Assembly (NCBI GenBank): GCA_943333505.2
Contig: CALQTN020000022.1
Span: 1-56,181 of the forward strand
Direction of reading: 5' to 3'
Source: Asaia bogorensis
GTDB taxonomy: Bacteria; Pseudomonadota; Alphaproteobacteria; Acetobacterales; Acetobacteraceae
DNA: 56,181 nt
The notes beneath the pieces were generated by a model, which did no database searches, was not told the origin of the DNA, and worked only from the letters and a program-made list of their open reading frames with translations. A program made the position numbers and the translations under genes. Numbering within the stretch: position 1 is the stretch's first letter; each line of letters begins with the position of its first letter. This document shows, one piece after another, positions 1 to 9,641 of the stretch.

Positions 1-3000
1 GCGGCCTTGGCAACCTGGATCGCGGCAAGTCCGACGCCGCCAGTGCCGGCGTGGATAAGCACCCGTTCGCCAGATTGCAGCCGGGCGCAATTCTCCAGCG
101 CGTAGACCGCGGTCATGAAGGTGACCGGAATGGTCGCCGCCTGGGACGGGGTGAGCCGATCTGGGCGCTTGGTGACAGCCCCGGCGTGCACCACGGCGCG
201 GCTGGCGAAGCTGCCCGCGACAAAGCCGAACACCGCGTCACCGACGGCGAAATCCACCCCGGGACCAACGGCGATCACCGTGCCGGCGGCTTCCATGCCC
301 AAGGTCGGTCCGGCAAAACCGTCCATCAGAACATCTTCCGGCAGCAAAGCCTGCGCCCACATCACATCGCGGAAATTGAGGCCGGTGGCCTCGACCCGCA
401 GCCGCAGTTCGCCGGATTGCAGCGCAGGTTCGGGCATTGCGATCGGCGCCCAAGCCAGGGTGCCGAGTTGCCCGGGATTTCCGATGATCAGATGGCGGGG
501 CCCGGATTGCGGTGCGCTGGGAAGTCCGTGGCGCAAGCGCGGCACCATCCGCCCGGTCGCGGTCAGCGCAATCTCGGCTTCGCCATCATCGGGGCCGAGC
601 AATTCGGCAATCAGCCGGTCGGCAGTCTGGGCCGGGGCAAGGCCGGGGCAAAGGTCAATCCGCCGCAGGCGCAACGGCGCGCATTCATTGGCCAGCACGC
701 GGGCCATGCCAAGACAGGCCGCTGCGGCTGGCACATGCGGGCCAGCATTGGGCTGCAAACCGCCTTCGGTGACCAGCACCATCGCCTCGGCGCGATCGGC
801 ACAGGCCAGCGCGATGTCGGTGATCGCGGCCAATGCGCGCGGCAGCCCGGGCCCGGCACCCAGATCGGTGGGCGGCAAGGCGATCACAATCCGGCCACGC
901 AGCATCTCGGGGTCGGGGCGGGTGTTGAAATCCAGCACCCGGCACGGCCAATCCTCCGCCGCGAAGCCTGCCTGCAGCGCATTGCGCAGCGCGCCGGGGC
1001 GGGCCAGCAGCACTATCTGCGATCCATCGGAGCGTGGGGCGTCGTCGGACGCGATTTCAGCTTTTGACGGGATCTGCGCCATCACCAGGGCTGCCGGCAG
1101 CACCAGGCCGGGCAGGTCGCGTACCGCGATCCCGGTGAAGCCTTGGGCCTCGAGCATGCGGGTCCATTCGTCGCCATCGAGCAGGCCGGCACCATCCGCA
1201 CCCAGCCCGTCCCACCAGCTTGCGTCCTGGCCGGAGACAAATATCCAGCCCAGTCCTGCGGTTGGCTCGACCAGAAGCAGCGCACCGCCATCCGCGAGCG
1301 CGCCTTGAACCGCCGGCAACAGGCCGGGACCGAAGCGCAAACCGGTGCCGATGCCGACCACGAGGTCCGATGCGGGCAGCTTGGCGCCCTCGGTCGAAGG
1401 GTCCCATACCAGCTTCACCGTTTCGACGGCGCCGGCCTGGAGTGCGGACCCGGATCGGCTGGTGGCCCGCTCATTGGGTTCACCGGCCATCTGGACGGCG
1501 ACATGCACCACCCGGCGGCCAGTTGTCGCGATGGCTGCCGCGATATCGCCACGACCGCCAAAATCGAGCACCCGCAGCGGGATTTCCACCGGCCAGGCAT
1601 CAGCGAACTGGATCGCAGCCGCGATCAGCGCATCGCCGATCCGGCGATTGCTGCCAGCTTCGGCCGGCAGCACGGCACCATGGGAAGGATCGGTGGTGCC
1701 GTCATCGCCCCATCCCGTCGATCCCAGCACGTCTGGCAGACGCTCAATCGCAGCCGCAATCCAAGCCAGTTCGGGGGCGAGGTCCGAGTGATCTGCGTAG
1801 ACCGCACGCCAGATTTCACCGGCGGCCGGCAGATCGGCATCGGCGACCAGTCGCCAGCCGGATGCACTGGCTGCGTCCGTTTCCGCGAAGCCGGTTTCCA
1901 CCAGCGCCGCCATCAACGCGCGCGCATAGGGGGTGCGGAGTGGTTTGATATCCTGCCCGGCAAAGGCTGCGAATGCGGCCGCCAATATGCAACCGCGGAG
2001 CAATTCGGCGGCCTCAGCCATCGCATCGTGGCCCGCATCGACCGCGGCCGGAGCGGCAAGCACCGCCTGCATAGCGGCATCAGCCAGGCCATCGACGGAT
2101 TGGGCGGCGGTGATCGCCGGCAGCAGATCAAAGCGGAACGCCGGATCGGCCGCAGCGCTGCCATGGGCCAGCGGTACGCGCTGCATCCAGCAATCCCATG
2201 CCCGGGCCACGACCATGCCCACCGCATCGCGCAGCACGATATCGGCGACAACGGACCGTGTGCCTCGGCGGCGGACGTGAATTTCGGCGGTCACCGGTGC
2301 GGGTGCGCCCCGGCGGACCAGCATGCGGCCGATCTGCGATGGCACCATGCCGGCGCCGAGAAAACCACTGGCGCCCTCCGACAACAACGCAATCAGGCCC
2401 TGCAGCGCGCCGTCAAGCCGCACCGGATGCAGCAGGAAGCCGTCATCGCTCGGGGCGCTCGCGGGCAAAGTGAGGTGGATGATCGCCCGGTCATGGTCGG
2501 GATCGAGATCGGCTGAAACCACCGGTTGGAAGGCAGGGCCGTAATCCAGGCCGATAGCGGCCGCAAGGGCGATGATCTCGGCGCCGCTGACTGACCGTCG
2601 CGCGACAAAATCGCTCGGCTCAGGCGTGGGGATGGTGGCCAGCGCGCCGATTTGGCCGACCGCATGATCGGTCCAGGCTTCATCGGACAAATGCGGACGG
2701 CTGGCGAGGCTGATGCGGCCGTCATCCTGGCGGCGCAACCGCATATCCTGGCCACGGCCTTCGGGAATGGGCAGCATGCGCAGCAGCCGCAGTTCGGTGA
2801 CTTCGAGTACGGCTGCATCGGGCCAATGCAAGGCCGCCGCAGCAAGCGCCATTTCCGCCATCGCCGCCGCCGGCAATATCGCCGCGCCGGCAAAACAATG
2901 ATCGGCGAGCCAGGGATCGAGCCCGGTATCAACCCGGCGAACCCATTCATTGGGGTGTTCGACCGCGCGGAAGCCGAGCAAAGGATGATCGTTCAGCGGG

Positions 3001-5777
3001 GCAATGATGGTGATCGCATCGGTGGTCTTCGCAAGTTTGACCGTGACCCGGTTGAACGGGGTGAGAGGCAGGCCGCTTGGGGTGCTCGGGCCGCGAAAGA
3101 CCGCGGCGGCGCGTGGATCGGCGCCTTGGGCGATCGCGCGGTCGATGATGGCGGGGAACGGATCGCCGGGCGGATCGCGGCGCGACAAGGTTACCACCAT
3201 CCGCGCTTCAGACCCGGCGGCTTGCAGCGTTTCGCGCAGATAGGATTGCAGGATCGGGGTGCCGCCGATTTCGACAAACAGGCGGGCACCGGCGGCGGCC
3301 GTGTGCACCGCGCCCCGGAAACGCACCCGGTCGCGCAGATTATGCCACCAGTAATCCGGGGTGCAGCCGGCCGCGTCCAGCACGGTGGTGGTCACCGTCG
3401 AAATCATCCGCGCCTGGGCAGGATGCACCTTCATGTCGGCCAGTTCGCGCACCAGTGCGCCGGCCACCGGGTCCATCGCCGCGCTGTGGAACGCGTAGTC
3501 CAGATCGAGCGCCAGATAGCTCCAGCGACGGGCCTCGGCGATGTCGCCGAGCCGGGCGAGCATCGCCTCGGGGCCGGCAACAGTGATCGCGCGCGGGCCG
3601 TTTTCGGCGGCAACTTCGAGGGCAGGGCCGGGCAGACCGGCGGACGCCTCGGCCAATGCTGGCAGCGCGTCCTCGATCCCACAGCCCAGGGCCGCCATTT
3701 TACCCTGGCCGCGCAGACGATGCTGCTGGCTGCTGCGTATCACGATCAGTTTGGCAGCGGTGGGCAGGTCGAGCAGCCCTGCCGCCCAGGCAGCAGCCAC
3801 CTCGCCAACCGAATGGCCGAGGCATGCATCGGCGTTGATGCCTGATGCGCGCAATGTTTCAACGATGGCGACCTGGGTCGCGAACAGCAATGGCTGGGCA
3901 AGATCGGTGCCGAGCAGATCTTCAGCGGTCACGCCGGCGACGATGCGCTTTTTCGGCGACCAACCCAGCAGCGGGGCGAGCGCTGCGTCCACCTTGGTCA
4001 GCGCAGCGCGGAAATGCGGATTGTGGCGCACCGCCTGCTGCGCCATCCCAGCCATCTGGGCACCATTGCCGGCAAACACGAACACAACACCGTCGCGGTT
4101 GGCGGTGGTCCGCGCGGCGGTGCCCTCAGTCGCAATGCTGGTTTGGGTTTCACCGGCGAGCCAGCCGCGCAGCGCCTGCTGCAACGTGTCCCGGTCGGTC
4201 CCGCGCACCACCAGCCGATGCGGCTGCAGGTCGCGTTGCCGCGCCGCGCTGCGCAACAAGGAGGGAAGTTCGGCGTCGGAGATTTCCGCAAGCCTGGTCT
4301 CCCACAGTTCGGCAAGCCCGCGTAATGCCGGTTGGGCATGCGCCGAAAGCAGCAACTGCGGCAATGCGTCCGCAAGCCGGCGCGGGCGTTGCGGGGCAGG
4401 CGCGGGGGCCGAGGTCAGGAAGACCGTGCCATTGGTGCCACCGAAGCCGAAACTATTGACGCCAACCGCGACATCGTCGTCCGTCGCGAGCGGGCGGGCG
4501 GCATTGGCAATTTCAAGCCGCATCGTCTCGAACGGGATGGCGGCGTTCGGCACCGTGCAATGCAGCGATGCCGGGATCTGGCGGTGCTGCAGAACCAGCA
4601 TCGCCTTTAACAGCCCGGCCATGCCGGAGGCCGACTCGAGGTGGCCGATATTGGTCTTCACCGACCCGATCGCCAGTGCCCCGCCTGCCGCGCGCTCGCA
4701 GCGTCCGGCGATCGCGGCAAAAATTGCTGCGGCCTCGGCGGGGTCGCCGACCAGGGTGCCGGTGCCGTGGGCTTCGAAATAGCCGAATTGCGCCGGCGAC
4801 AGCCCGCTGCGTTCCAGCACATGGCGCAGCAGTTCGGCCTGGGCGTCACTGTTCGGCAGCGACAGCCCAACCGTGCGACCGGCCGAGTTGGTTCCGGTGC
4901 CGCGGATCACCGCGCGGATGGTGTCGCCATCGGCCAGGGCGTCTTCGAGCCGCTTGACGAGGACCACGCCCGCGCCCTCGGCACGTACATAGCCATCGGC
5001 ATCGCCCGAAAAGGCATGGCAGCGCCCGGTCGGCGACAGCATCGAGGCACGCGAAAAGCCAATGAACGGAAACGGCGCGAGCAGCATATTCACGCCGCCC
5101 ACCAGGGCCGCCGACAGCCGTCCGCTGCGCAGTTCCTCACACGCCAGATGCAGCGCCACCAGCGACGACGAACAGGCGGTATCGATGGTCTGCGCCGCGC
5201 CGCGCAGATCGAATACATGGGCAAGGCGGTTCGCAATGATGCTCATCGCACCGCCTGTCATGCCGTAGCGATCAACGGCTGCGACATCCTGATAGCGGTT
5301 GGCCCAGAAATCCGTTGAGGATGCGCCGACGAATACGCCGGTTTGGCTACCCGACAACCCGTTGGCGGACCAGCCGGCATCTTCGATCGCCGCGCGCGTA
5401 ACCTCAAGCAGCAGACGCTGCTGCGGGTCCATTTCCTGGGCCTCCCGCGGCGACAGGCCAAAGGCGGCGGGGTCGAACTGGTCAATGCCGTCGACAATCC
5501 CGGCCGCGAACGTATAGCTCGTGCCGGCTTCGGTCGCCCCGTTCGGGCCCTTGGGGTGCAGGAAACGCGCATGGGTGAAGCGGTCAGCCGGGACCTCGGT
5601 CACTGCATCACCGCCGCGATCCAGCAGCGACCAGAACGCGGCGAGATTTTCCGCGCCCGGCAGGCGACAGGCGGCCCCGACAATGGCGATCGCACCCATT
5701 GGCCGTTGACCACCTTGCTTCCAGGTGGTGGCGGATCGGCTGCGGGACGATTGTGTGGGGCGCGGGTTAACAATCAT
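1..5777 (-). CDS. Type I polyketide/fatty-acid synthase, 5' part (KS-AT-DH-MT-like-ER), runs off the left edge
   Basis: Multidomain synthase that would build a reduced acyl chain from malonyl-type units. About 1925 residues are visible and no stop is reached. Ketosynthase (about 27-450) has active-site Cys202 in DTACSSS, His337 in EAHGTGT and His379 in KTNIGHLE. Acyltransferase (about 560-860) has Ser656 in GHSVGE and His764 in YAFHS, closer to malonyl than methylmalonyl transferases. Dehydratase (about 925-1200) has His960 in DHCFAG and Asp1122 in LDGALQG. A region near 1400 has a degenerate SAM-binding motif (DFGGRGD), so methyltransferase activity is doubtful. Enoylreductase begins near 1770, with HAGTGGVGLAA at about 1909. 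KR and ACP would lie beyond the edge. The order matches animal FAS and highly reducing iterative PKSs (family knowledge). Start ATG 5777 overlaps a small upstream ORF by ATGA; an internal ATG at 5699 starts right at the KS. Product unknown. Confidence 0.93.
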   Translation of the reverse strand, partial: MIVNPRPTQSSRSRSATTWKQGGQRPMGAIAIVGAACRLPGAENLAAFWSLLDRGGDAVTEVPADRFTHARFLHPKGPNGATEAGTSYTFAAGIVDGIDQFDPAAFGLSPREAQEMDPQQRLLLEVTRAAIEDAGWSANGLSGSQTGVFVGASSTDFWANRYQDVAAVDRYGMTGGAMSIIANRLAHVFDLRGAAQTIDTACSSSLVALHLACEELRSGRLSAALVGGVNMLLAPFPFIGFSRASMLSPTGRCHAFSGDADGYVRAEGAGVVLVKRLEDALADGDTIRAVIRGTGTNSAGRTVGLSLPNSDAQAELLRHVLERSGLSPAQFGYFEAHGTGTLVGDPAEAAAIFAAIAGRCERAAGGALAIGSVKTNIGHLESASGMAGLLKAMLVLQHRQIPASLHCTVPNAAIPFETMRLEIANAARPLATDDDVAVGVNSFGFGGTNGTVFLTSAPAPAPQRPRRLADALPQLLLSAHAQPALRGLAELWETRLAEISDAELPSLLRSAARQRDLQPHRLVVRGTDRDTLQQALRGWLAGETQTSIATEGTAARTTANRDGVVFVFAGNGAQMAGMAQQAVRHNPHFRAALTKVDAALAPLLGWSPKKRIVAGVTAEDLLGTDLAQPLLFATQVAIVETLRASGINADACLGHSVGEVAAAWAAGLLDLPTAAKLIVIRSSQQHRLRGQGKMAALGCGIEDALPALAEASAGLPGPALEVAAENGPRAITVAGPEAMLARLGDIAEARRWSYLALDLDYAFHSAAMDPVAGALVRELADMKVHPAQARMISTVTTTVLDAAGCTPDYWWHNLRDRVRFRGAVHTAAAGARLFVEIGGTPILQSYLRETLQAAGSEARMVVTLSRRDPPGDPFPAIIDRAIAQGADPRAAAVFRGPSTPSGLPLTPFNRVTVKLAKTTDAITIIAPLNDHPLLGFRAVEHPNEWVRRVDTGLDPWLADHCFAGAAILPAAAMAEMALAAAALHWPDAAVLEVTELRLLRMLPIPEGRGQDMRLRRQDDGRISLASRPHLSDEAWTDHAVGQIGALATIPTPEPSDFVARRSVSGAEIIALAAAIGLDYGPAFQPVVSADLDPDHDRAIIHLTLPASAPSDDGFLLHPVRLDGALQGLIALLSEGASGFLGAGMVPSQIGRMLVRRGAPAPVTAEIHVRRRGTRSVVADIVLRDAVGMVVARAWDCWMQRVPLAHGSAAADPAFRFDLLPAITAAQSVDGLADAAMQAVLAAPAAVDAGHDAMAEAAELLRGCILAAAFAAFAGQDIKPLRTPYARALMAALVETGFAETDAASASGWRLVADADLPAAGEIWRAVYADHSDLAPELAWIAAAIERLPDVLGSTGWGDDGTTDPSHGAVLPAEAGSNRRIGDALIAAAIQFADAWPVEIPLRVLDFGGRGDIAAAIATTGRRVVHVAVQMAGEPNERATSRSGSALQAGAVETVKLVWDPSTEGAKLPASDLVVGIGTGLRFGPGLLPAVQGALADGGALLLVEPTAGLGWIFVSGQDASWWDGLGADGAGLLDGDEWTRMLEAQGFTGIAVRDLPGLVLPAALVMAQIPSKAEIASDDAPRSDGSQIVLLARPGALRNALQAGFAAEDWPCRVLDFNTRPDPEMLRGRIVIALPPTDLGAGPGLPRALAAITDIALACADRAEAMVLVTEGGLQPNAGPHVPAAAACLGMARVLANECAPLRLRRIDLCPGLAPAQTADRLIAELLGPDDGEAEIALTATGRMVPRLRHGLPSAPQSGPRHLIIGNPGQLGTLAWAPIAMPEPALQSGELRLRVEATGLNFRDVMWAQALLPEDVLMDGFAGPTLGMEAAGTVIAVGPGVDFAVGDAVFGFVAGSFASRAVVHAGAVTKRPDRLTPSQAATIPVTFMTAVYALENCARLQSGERVLIHAGTGGVGLAAIQVAKA

Positions 5778-5953
5778 TTAAAAGTGTCTTTCCCGCTCAG
5801 CGTCGCCGGGTCAAGTACTTCTTCGATCGGGCCCTGTGCCAGCTTGCTTTGCGAGCGCGGAAATCCTGGCATAATTGCCTGTTTCGCAAGCGTTTTCTTC
5901 ACGGCCAAAACCCTTTCCCCAGCGGTGTCGTGACGGGGTGAGGTCATCCCCAT
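5774..5953 (-). CDS. Possible 59-residue protein coupled to the synthase start
   Basis: A short ORF directly upstream of the synthase. Its TGA overlaps the synthase ATG (ATGA), an arrangement typical of translational coupling. Start candidates are ATG 5953 or ATG 5947; the frame is open further upstream to 6100. The product is basic and hydrophilic (residues such as RVLAVKKTLAKQAIMPGF) with no recognised domain. G/C at third positions is only moderate, lower than in neighbouring genes, so it may instead be leader sequence. It occupies most of the 315-bp divergent gap to the oxygenase gene, and I see no other gene there. Confidence 0.3.
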   Translation of the reverse strand: MGMTSPRHDTAGERVLAVKKTLAKQAIMPGFPRSQSKLAQGPIEEVLDPATLSGKDTFK

Positions 5954-6049
5954 CCGATCCCGATCGCCTTTACATTGCAGTGCAGCATATTCAATCTGGG
6001 GAGTAGTGTATATCGTTTGTTGGCGTATCGCGAGGGTTCGTGGCATCGA

Positions 6050-6055
6050 TATAAT
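6050..6055 (+). promoter_or_regulatory. Candidate -10 box of the oxygenase operon
   Basis: A perfect TATAAT lies 37 bp before the ATG of the PhyH-type gene, in a locally A/T-rich divergent intergenic region. I do not see a convincing -35 hexamer at 16-18 bp, so this is only a partial promoter match. Confidence 0.35.
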
Positions 6056-6092
6056 ACGCCGATCACCACGTGGTTCGACAGGGGACGCCAAA

Positions 6093-7100
6093 ATGGACAA
6101 AGAATATCAACGCTCGTCAATGCAACATGACACGATGGCGGTTCTTGCGAGCCGGCTTGATCGCGACGGATACCTGTTTCTGCCCGGGCTGTTGCCGGCC
6201 ACCGAAATTGCCAATGTGCAGCGCCAAGTCGGCGAGGTGATCCGCGCCCATGGCTGGCTCAAGCGCGATGCACCGGTCACGGACGCGCGTGCCGATCCTG
6301 CCGGGTTTTGCGTCGATCCAGAGCCAAAATATGTCGATGTTTTGCGCAAAATCAATTCATTACAGGATTATCATGCGCTCAAACATCACCCCGCGCTGAT
6401 CAATTTGTTCACCGCTTTGCTGGGCGGTCCGATTCTCCCCCATCCCCGCGTGCTCGGCCGCAACATCTGGCCCGACCAGCCCGCCTTCACCACCAAGGCG
6501 CACCAGGATTACCCCAATGTGCAAGGCACCGAGGAGGTTTATACCGCCTGGATCCCATTGATCGATTGCCCAATGGATGTCGGCCCGCTTCAGGTCGCCG
6601 AGGCGAGCCATCGCCGTGGGGTATTCGACTTTGATATCGCGGCCGGTGCGGGTGGTATCGAGATTCCCGATGCCCTCGCAGGTCAATGGCGCAGCGGTGG
6701 CTTCGCCCAGGGCGACGTGCTGATTTTTCACTCGCTGCTCGTCCATAAGGGCGTGGCCAACCGCAGCCAGCAGCTCCGCATGTCGATGGATGTCCGCTAC
6801 CAACTTCTCAGCGAGCCGTTCAACCTCGATAACGCCAACGCCGACGGGCAGCCGCTGGCGTGGGAGGATATTTACGCCGGTTGGACGCGCCCTGAGCTGC
6901 AATATTACTGGCAGCGGATGGAGTTGAACCTCAAGCCGTTTGATCGGGTCTGGTTCGACAAGCGCGACGCTTTGGCCTTCGCCTCGGCTGAGGCCGGAGA
7001 TCCGCGCGCGGTGTCCGTTTTGCAGCGCATTGTGGCCCGTGACCCGGACCCGGCCAAGCAGGCGCGCGCGCAGGGCCTGCTGGACCGGTTGGCAGGCTGA
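6093..7100 (+). CDS. Phytanoyl-CoA dioxygenase (PhyH) family Fe(II)/2-oxoglutarate oxygenase
   Basis: 335-residue PhyH-family oxygenase, which hydroxylates a substrate using Fe(II), O2 and 2-oxoglutarate. The metal triad is visible: His137-x-Asp139 in KAHQDY and a distal His218 in LLVHKG, followed by Arg229 (QQLRMS), the probable 2-oxoglutarate carboxylate ligand. Start chosen at ATG 6093 because GGGGA lies upstream at good spacing; the frame is open for 29 more codons without conserved sequence. It is divergent from the synthase gene and 35 bp before the D-glutamate cyclase-like genes. Substrate cannot be read from sequence; the family includes acyl-CoA, amino-acid and natural-product hydroxylases. 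Confidence 0.88.
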   Translation: MDKEYQRSSMQHDTMAVLASRLDRDGYLFLPGLLPATEIANVQRQVGEVIRAHGWLKRDAPVTDARADPAGFCVDPEPKYVDVLRKINSLQDYHALKHHPALINLFTALLGGPILPHPRVLGRNIWPDQPAFTTKAHQDYPNVQGTEEVYTAWIPLIDCPMDVGPLQVAEASHRRGVFDFDIAAGAGGIEIPDALAGQWRSGGFAQGDVLIFHSLLVHKGVANRSQQLRMSMDVRYQLLSEPFNLDNANADGQPLAWEDIYAGWTRPELQYYWQRMELNLKPFDRVWFDKRDALAFASAEAGDPRAVSVLQRIVARDPDPAKQARAQGLLDRLAG

Positions 7101-7135
7101 GGCTAGGCTGGGTCCGGTCCTGGAGATTTATTGGC

Positions 7136-7936
7136 ATGAACGCAATTTCTGACATTGGCGCTGGGATCGGCCTAGCCGAACGGCTGCGGATCAGGGCCGG
7201 GACCCACACTGGCCCCACCGCCGGTCTCGCCCCCGGCAACGTGCAGGCCAATCTGGTCATCCTGCCGCGGGCGCTCGCCCATGATTTTCTGCGCTTTGCC
7301 CAGGCCAATCCAAAACCCTGCCCGTTGCTGGCGGTAGGCGATCCGGGAGACTGGCGTCTGCCAGGCCTGGCCCGCGACTTCGATCTGCGCACCGATCTGC
7401 CGCGCTATCGGGTTTGGCGCGATGGAGTGCTGGTCGATGAACCCACCGATATCAAGGCATTGTGGCGCGATGATCTGGTGAGCTTCCCGATCGGCTGCTC
7501 GTTTTCGTTCGAACAGGCGCTGATCGAGGACGGCATCGAAATCCGACACATCGCGTGTGACGTGAATGTGCCGATGTATCGCACGAATATCGCCACCGTG
7601 CCGGCGGGGCCGTTCCACGGGCCGCTGGTGGTGTCGATGCGGCCAATGCGCCCGGCGGACGCGATCCGCGCGATCCAGATCACCTCGCGCTTCCCGGCCG
7701 TGCATGGCGCGCCGGTCCATATTGGCATGCCAGAGGCTATTGGGATCGCCGACATCAACCTGCCCGATTACGGCGATCCGGTGCCGATCCGGCCGGGCGA
7801 GATGCCGGTGTTCTGGGCCTGTGGGGTGACCCCGCAGGCGGTGATTGCCGCCGTTCGCCCGGAATTCTGCATCACCCACGCACCCGGGGCGATGTTGATC
7901 ACCGATCTGCGCAACACAAGCCTGGCCGCCTTGTGA
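7136..7936 (+). CDS. DUF1445 protein, N-terminal half of D-glutamate cyclase (YcsI-like)
   Basis: 266-residue DUF1445 (putative hydro-lyase, YcsI-like) protein. Recognised by [13 protein letters not shown], the NVPMYRTN segment and a C-terminal region ending [12 protein letters not shown]. In mammalian DGLUCY, which converts D-glutamate to 5-oxo-D-proline, DUF1445 is fused to a DUF4392 domain. Here the DUF4392 partner is the next gene, overlapping by GTGA, so the two probably form a split version of that enzyme (inference). The gene lies 35 bp after the oxygenase, likely in the same transcript. Confidence 0.85.
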   Translation: MNAISDIGAGIGLAERLRIRAGTHTGPTAGLAPGNVQANLVILPRALAHDFLRFAQANPKPCPLLAVGDPGDWRLPGLARDFDLRTDLPRYRVWRDGVLVDEPTDIKALWRDDLVSFPIGCSFSFEQALIEDGIEIRHIACDVNVPMYRTNIATVPAGPFHGPLVVSMRPMRPADAIRAIQITSRFPAVHGAPVHIGMPEAIGIADINLPDYGDPVPIRPGEMPVFWACGVTPQAVIAAVRPEFCITHAPGAMLITDLRNTSLAAL

Positions 7937-8811
7937 TTGCGAGAATAGCCGCGATCGAAGCCCTGCTGCACGAAGATGTTGGCCGCAACATCAGCAGCTT
8001 GGCGCAGGCAGCGCGCGGCGGTCTGCTCGCCGCCGCGACGGCTTTGGCCGGGACTGCTTCGCCCCGGCTTGGGGTGATCACCGGGTTTTACGTGCCCAAG
8101 GGCACCCCACCGGCGGCCGAAACCGATGGCCCTGTTGGGGCTGCTTTGTTGATCCGCGGCCTGACCGATGCCGGGATCGTCTGTCGTCTGGCAACCGATC
8201 CGCTCTGTGCATCAGCCTGTGCTGCTGCACTACGCGCGGTTGGATGCGCGACAATTCCGATCGACCAGGGCCCGGCGGCGGCCAGTATCGCCGCCTGGAA
8301 GGCCGCCGGCATCACCCATGTTCTCGCGATAGAGCGTTGCGGGCCGGGAGCGGATGGCATCCCACGCAACTTGCGTGGCGAGGATGTGTCCGCGGTGACC
8401 GCGCCGCTCGATCTTCTCTATCTCGGCGGCAACTGGACGACCCTCGCGATCGGCGATGGTGGCAATGAAATCGGCATGGGCAGCCTGCCGGCTGCTCTGA
8501 TCGCGGGCGCGGTGGCGAACGGCGGGCAAATTGCGTGCCGCACCAAGGCCGATCATTTGATTGTCGCTGGGGTGTCGAACTGGGGCGCCTGGGGGGTGAT
8601 GGCGGCGCTCGCATTGCTGCGGACAGACTGGCAGGCGGCATTGTTGGCCGCACTCGATCCTGATCTGGACGAGGCTGTGTTGCGTGTCACTGTCAACGAG
8701 GGGCCGGCGGTGGACGGCGTGACCAGAGTCGCGGCGCTGACCGTGGACGGGCTAGGCGCAGCCGTGCATCGCGCCAAGCTGCTGGCAATCCGTGCTGCGA
8801 TGGCACCTTAG
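7933..8811 (+). CDS. DUF4392 protein, C-terminal half of D-glutamate cyclase
   Basis: 292-residue DUF4392 protein. The start is GTG 7933, overlapping the previous stop (GTGA). Family-type glycine-rich motifs are present: [11 protein letters not shown] near the N-terminus and [15 protein letters not shown] in the middle. Together with DUF1445 it forms the catalytic body of D-glutamate cyclase in animals; here the halves are separate genes. Expected role: D-glutamate to 5-oxo-D-proline, i.e. D-amino-acid or peptidoglycan-derived D-Glu turnover (from the family, not shown here). The stop codon TAG is the first three bases of an R2 repeat, so the end of the gene was fixed by the repeat. Confidence 0.82.
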   Translation: MIARIAAIEALLHEDVGRNISSLAQAARGGLLAAATALAGTASPRLGVITGFYVPKGTPPAAETDGPVGAALLIRGLTDAGIVCRLATDPLCASACAAALRAVGCATIPIDQGPAAASIAAWKAAGITHVLAIERCGPGADGIPRNLRGEDVSAVTAPLDLLYLGGNWTTLAIGDGGNEIGMGSLPAALIAGAVANGGQIACRTKADHLIVAGVSNWGAWGVMAALALLRTDWQAALLAALDPDLDEAVLRVTVNEGPAVDGVTRVAALTVDGLGAAVHRAKLLAIRAAMAP

Positions 8812-8914
8812 AGCATGATGACCGCTGATAGGCGCGGTCCCCATCCTCTAACTCTTTGTTTGATCGCGTGATTCAGACCTCCGTGTGCGTCCACCTGCGG
8901 TCATCACGCTCTAG
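8809..8914. repeat. R2 interspersed palindromic repeat, copy 1
   Basis: Begins TTAGAGCATGATGACCGC and ends GCGGTCATCACGCTCTAG, giving long terminal inverted repeats, with the family core CTTTGTTTGATCGCGTGATTC between. Its first TAG is the stop codon of the DUF4392 gene. It fills the gap to the convergent lipoprotein gene, so it could act as a two-way transcript end. Confidence 0.8.
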
Positions 8915-8938
8915 CAGGCAGCGCTTAGCAGGTACAGC

Positions 8939-9496
8939 CTAGTAGTTGCCGCCGGAACTCCGGCTGCTGTTGCTGCCGCCACTCGAACCTGCCCCGGTTC
9001 CCGCGTTAAAGCGACCGATATTGCCGAGCAATTCCTGCAGGAAGGTGGTCTCGTTGCCAGGCGACGGGGTGGCACCGGCCGCCATGCCGACATCATAGCC
9101 GTCTTTCAGGCCTTTCTGGTCGGTCTTGCGCAGCACGCCCTTGCTGTCGAAAGTCAGCAGCACCACTTCCTGATCGCGCACCGTGTTGGTGGCGGCAATC
9201 ACCGGCTTGGTCATCTCAGAAATATAAATCCAGGTATTATCGTCGAAGGTCGCGCGCGCAGTCGGCGAGCCGAGCACGGTCAGCGCATCCGCCCGCGTGG
9301 CAGTGCCAACCACGAGCTGTTCGAGCCGTTCCGGATCGACCCGGTTGCCGCGGGCCTGCTGCGGGTAGGAAATCGCGTCCGGTAGTTCGCAGCCGGGCAG
9401 GACCGTGGCCGCCAACAGGCCGAGCATGGCCAACACGGTACGGTGTGGCGCCCGGGCAGGCAATTGGCGCGGCAGGGCGGGTTCGGCAGGTCGCAT
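8939..9496 (-). CDS. bamE: BamE/SmpA-like outer-membrane assembly lipoprotein
   Basis: About 185 residues. N-terminal lipoprotein signal with a hydrophobic stretch ending in lipobox LPGC (Cys36), so the mature protein would be anchored by a lipidated Cys. A BamE-type domain follows: DPERLEQLVVGTATRADAL, LGSPTARATFDDNTWIYIS and a strand VVLLTFDSKGVL. BamE helps the BAM complex insert beta-barrel proteins. The Ser/Gly/Asn-rich tail after residue 150 is probably disordered. Start chosen at ATG 9496, placing about 20 residues before the hydrophobic core; an upstream ATG at 9529 exists. Divergent from the cytochrome bc1 chaperone, the common alphaproteobacterial arrangement. Confidence 0.85.
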   Translation of the reverse strand: MRPAEPALPRQLPARAPHRTVLAMLGLLAATVLPGCELPDAISYPQQARGNRVDPERLEQLVVGTATRADALTVLGSPTARATFDDNTWIYISEMTKPVIAATNTVRDQEVVLLTFDSKGVLRKTDQKGLKDGYDVGMAAGATPSPGNETTFLQELLGNIGRFNAGTGAGSSGGSNSSRSSGGNY

Positions 9497-9532
9497 GTGG
9501 TCCTCAATATCTGATCGCGCGGCAGGCACGGT

Positions 9533-9560
9533 TTGACACGGCGCGGCGACGCACTAGGTC
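9533..9560 (+). promoter_or_regulatory. Candidate sigma70-type promoter for the bc1 chaperone-yceD transcript
   Basis: TTGACA (9533-9538) followed after 16 bp by TAGGTC (9555-9560), about 80 bp before the chaperone start. The -35 matches consensus exactly; the -10 is weak, so placement of the downstream box is uncertain. Confidence 0.45.
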
Positions 9561-9641
9561 TAGGCTATATTTGTTCCAGACAAAAGCCTGACCCCAAACA
9601 CCTGACCTGCGCCCGTTATCCGGCGCACCCAGTGAGGATCG

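Noticed and set aside
2881-3840. Possible frameshift between AT and DH of the synthase
   Set aside because: Codon-by-codon reading from Ser656 to His960 stays in one frame; the apparent shift was a counting error.
1143-3845. Several 300-450-codon plus-strand frames under the synthase
   Set aside because: High-GC shadows; the minus strand carries continuous KS-AT-DH-ER sequence with catalytic residues.
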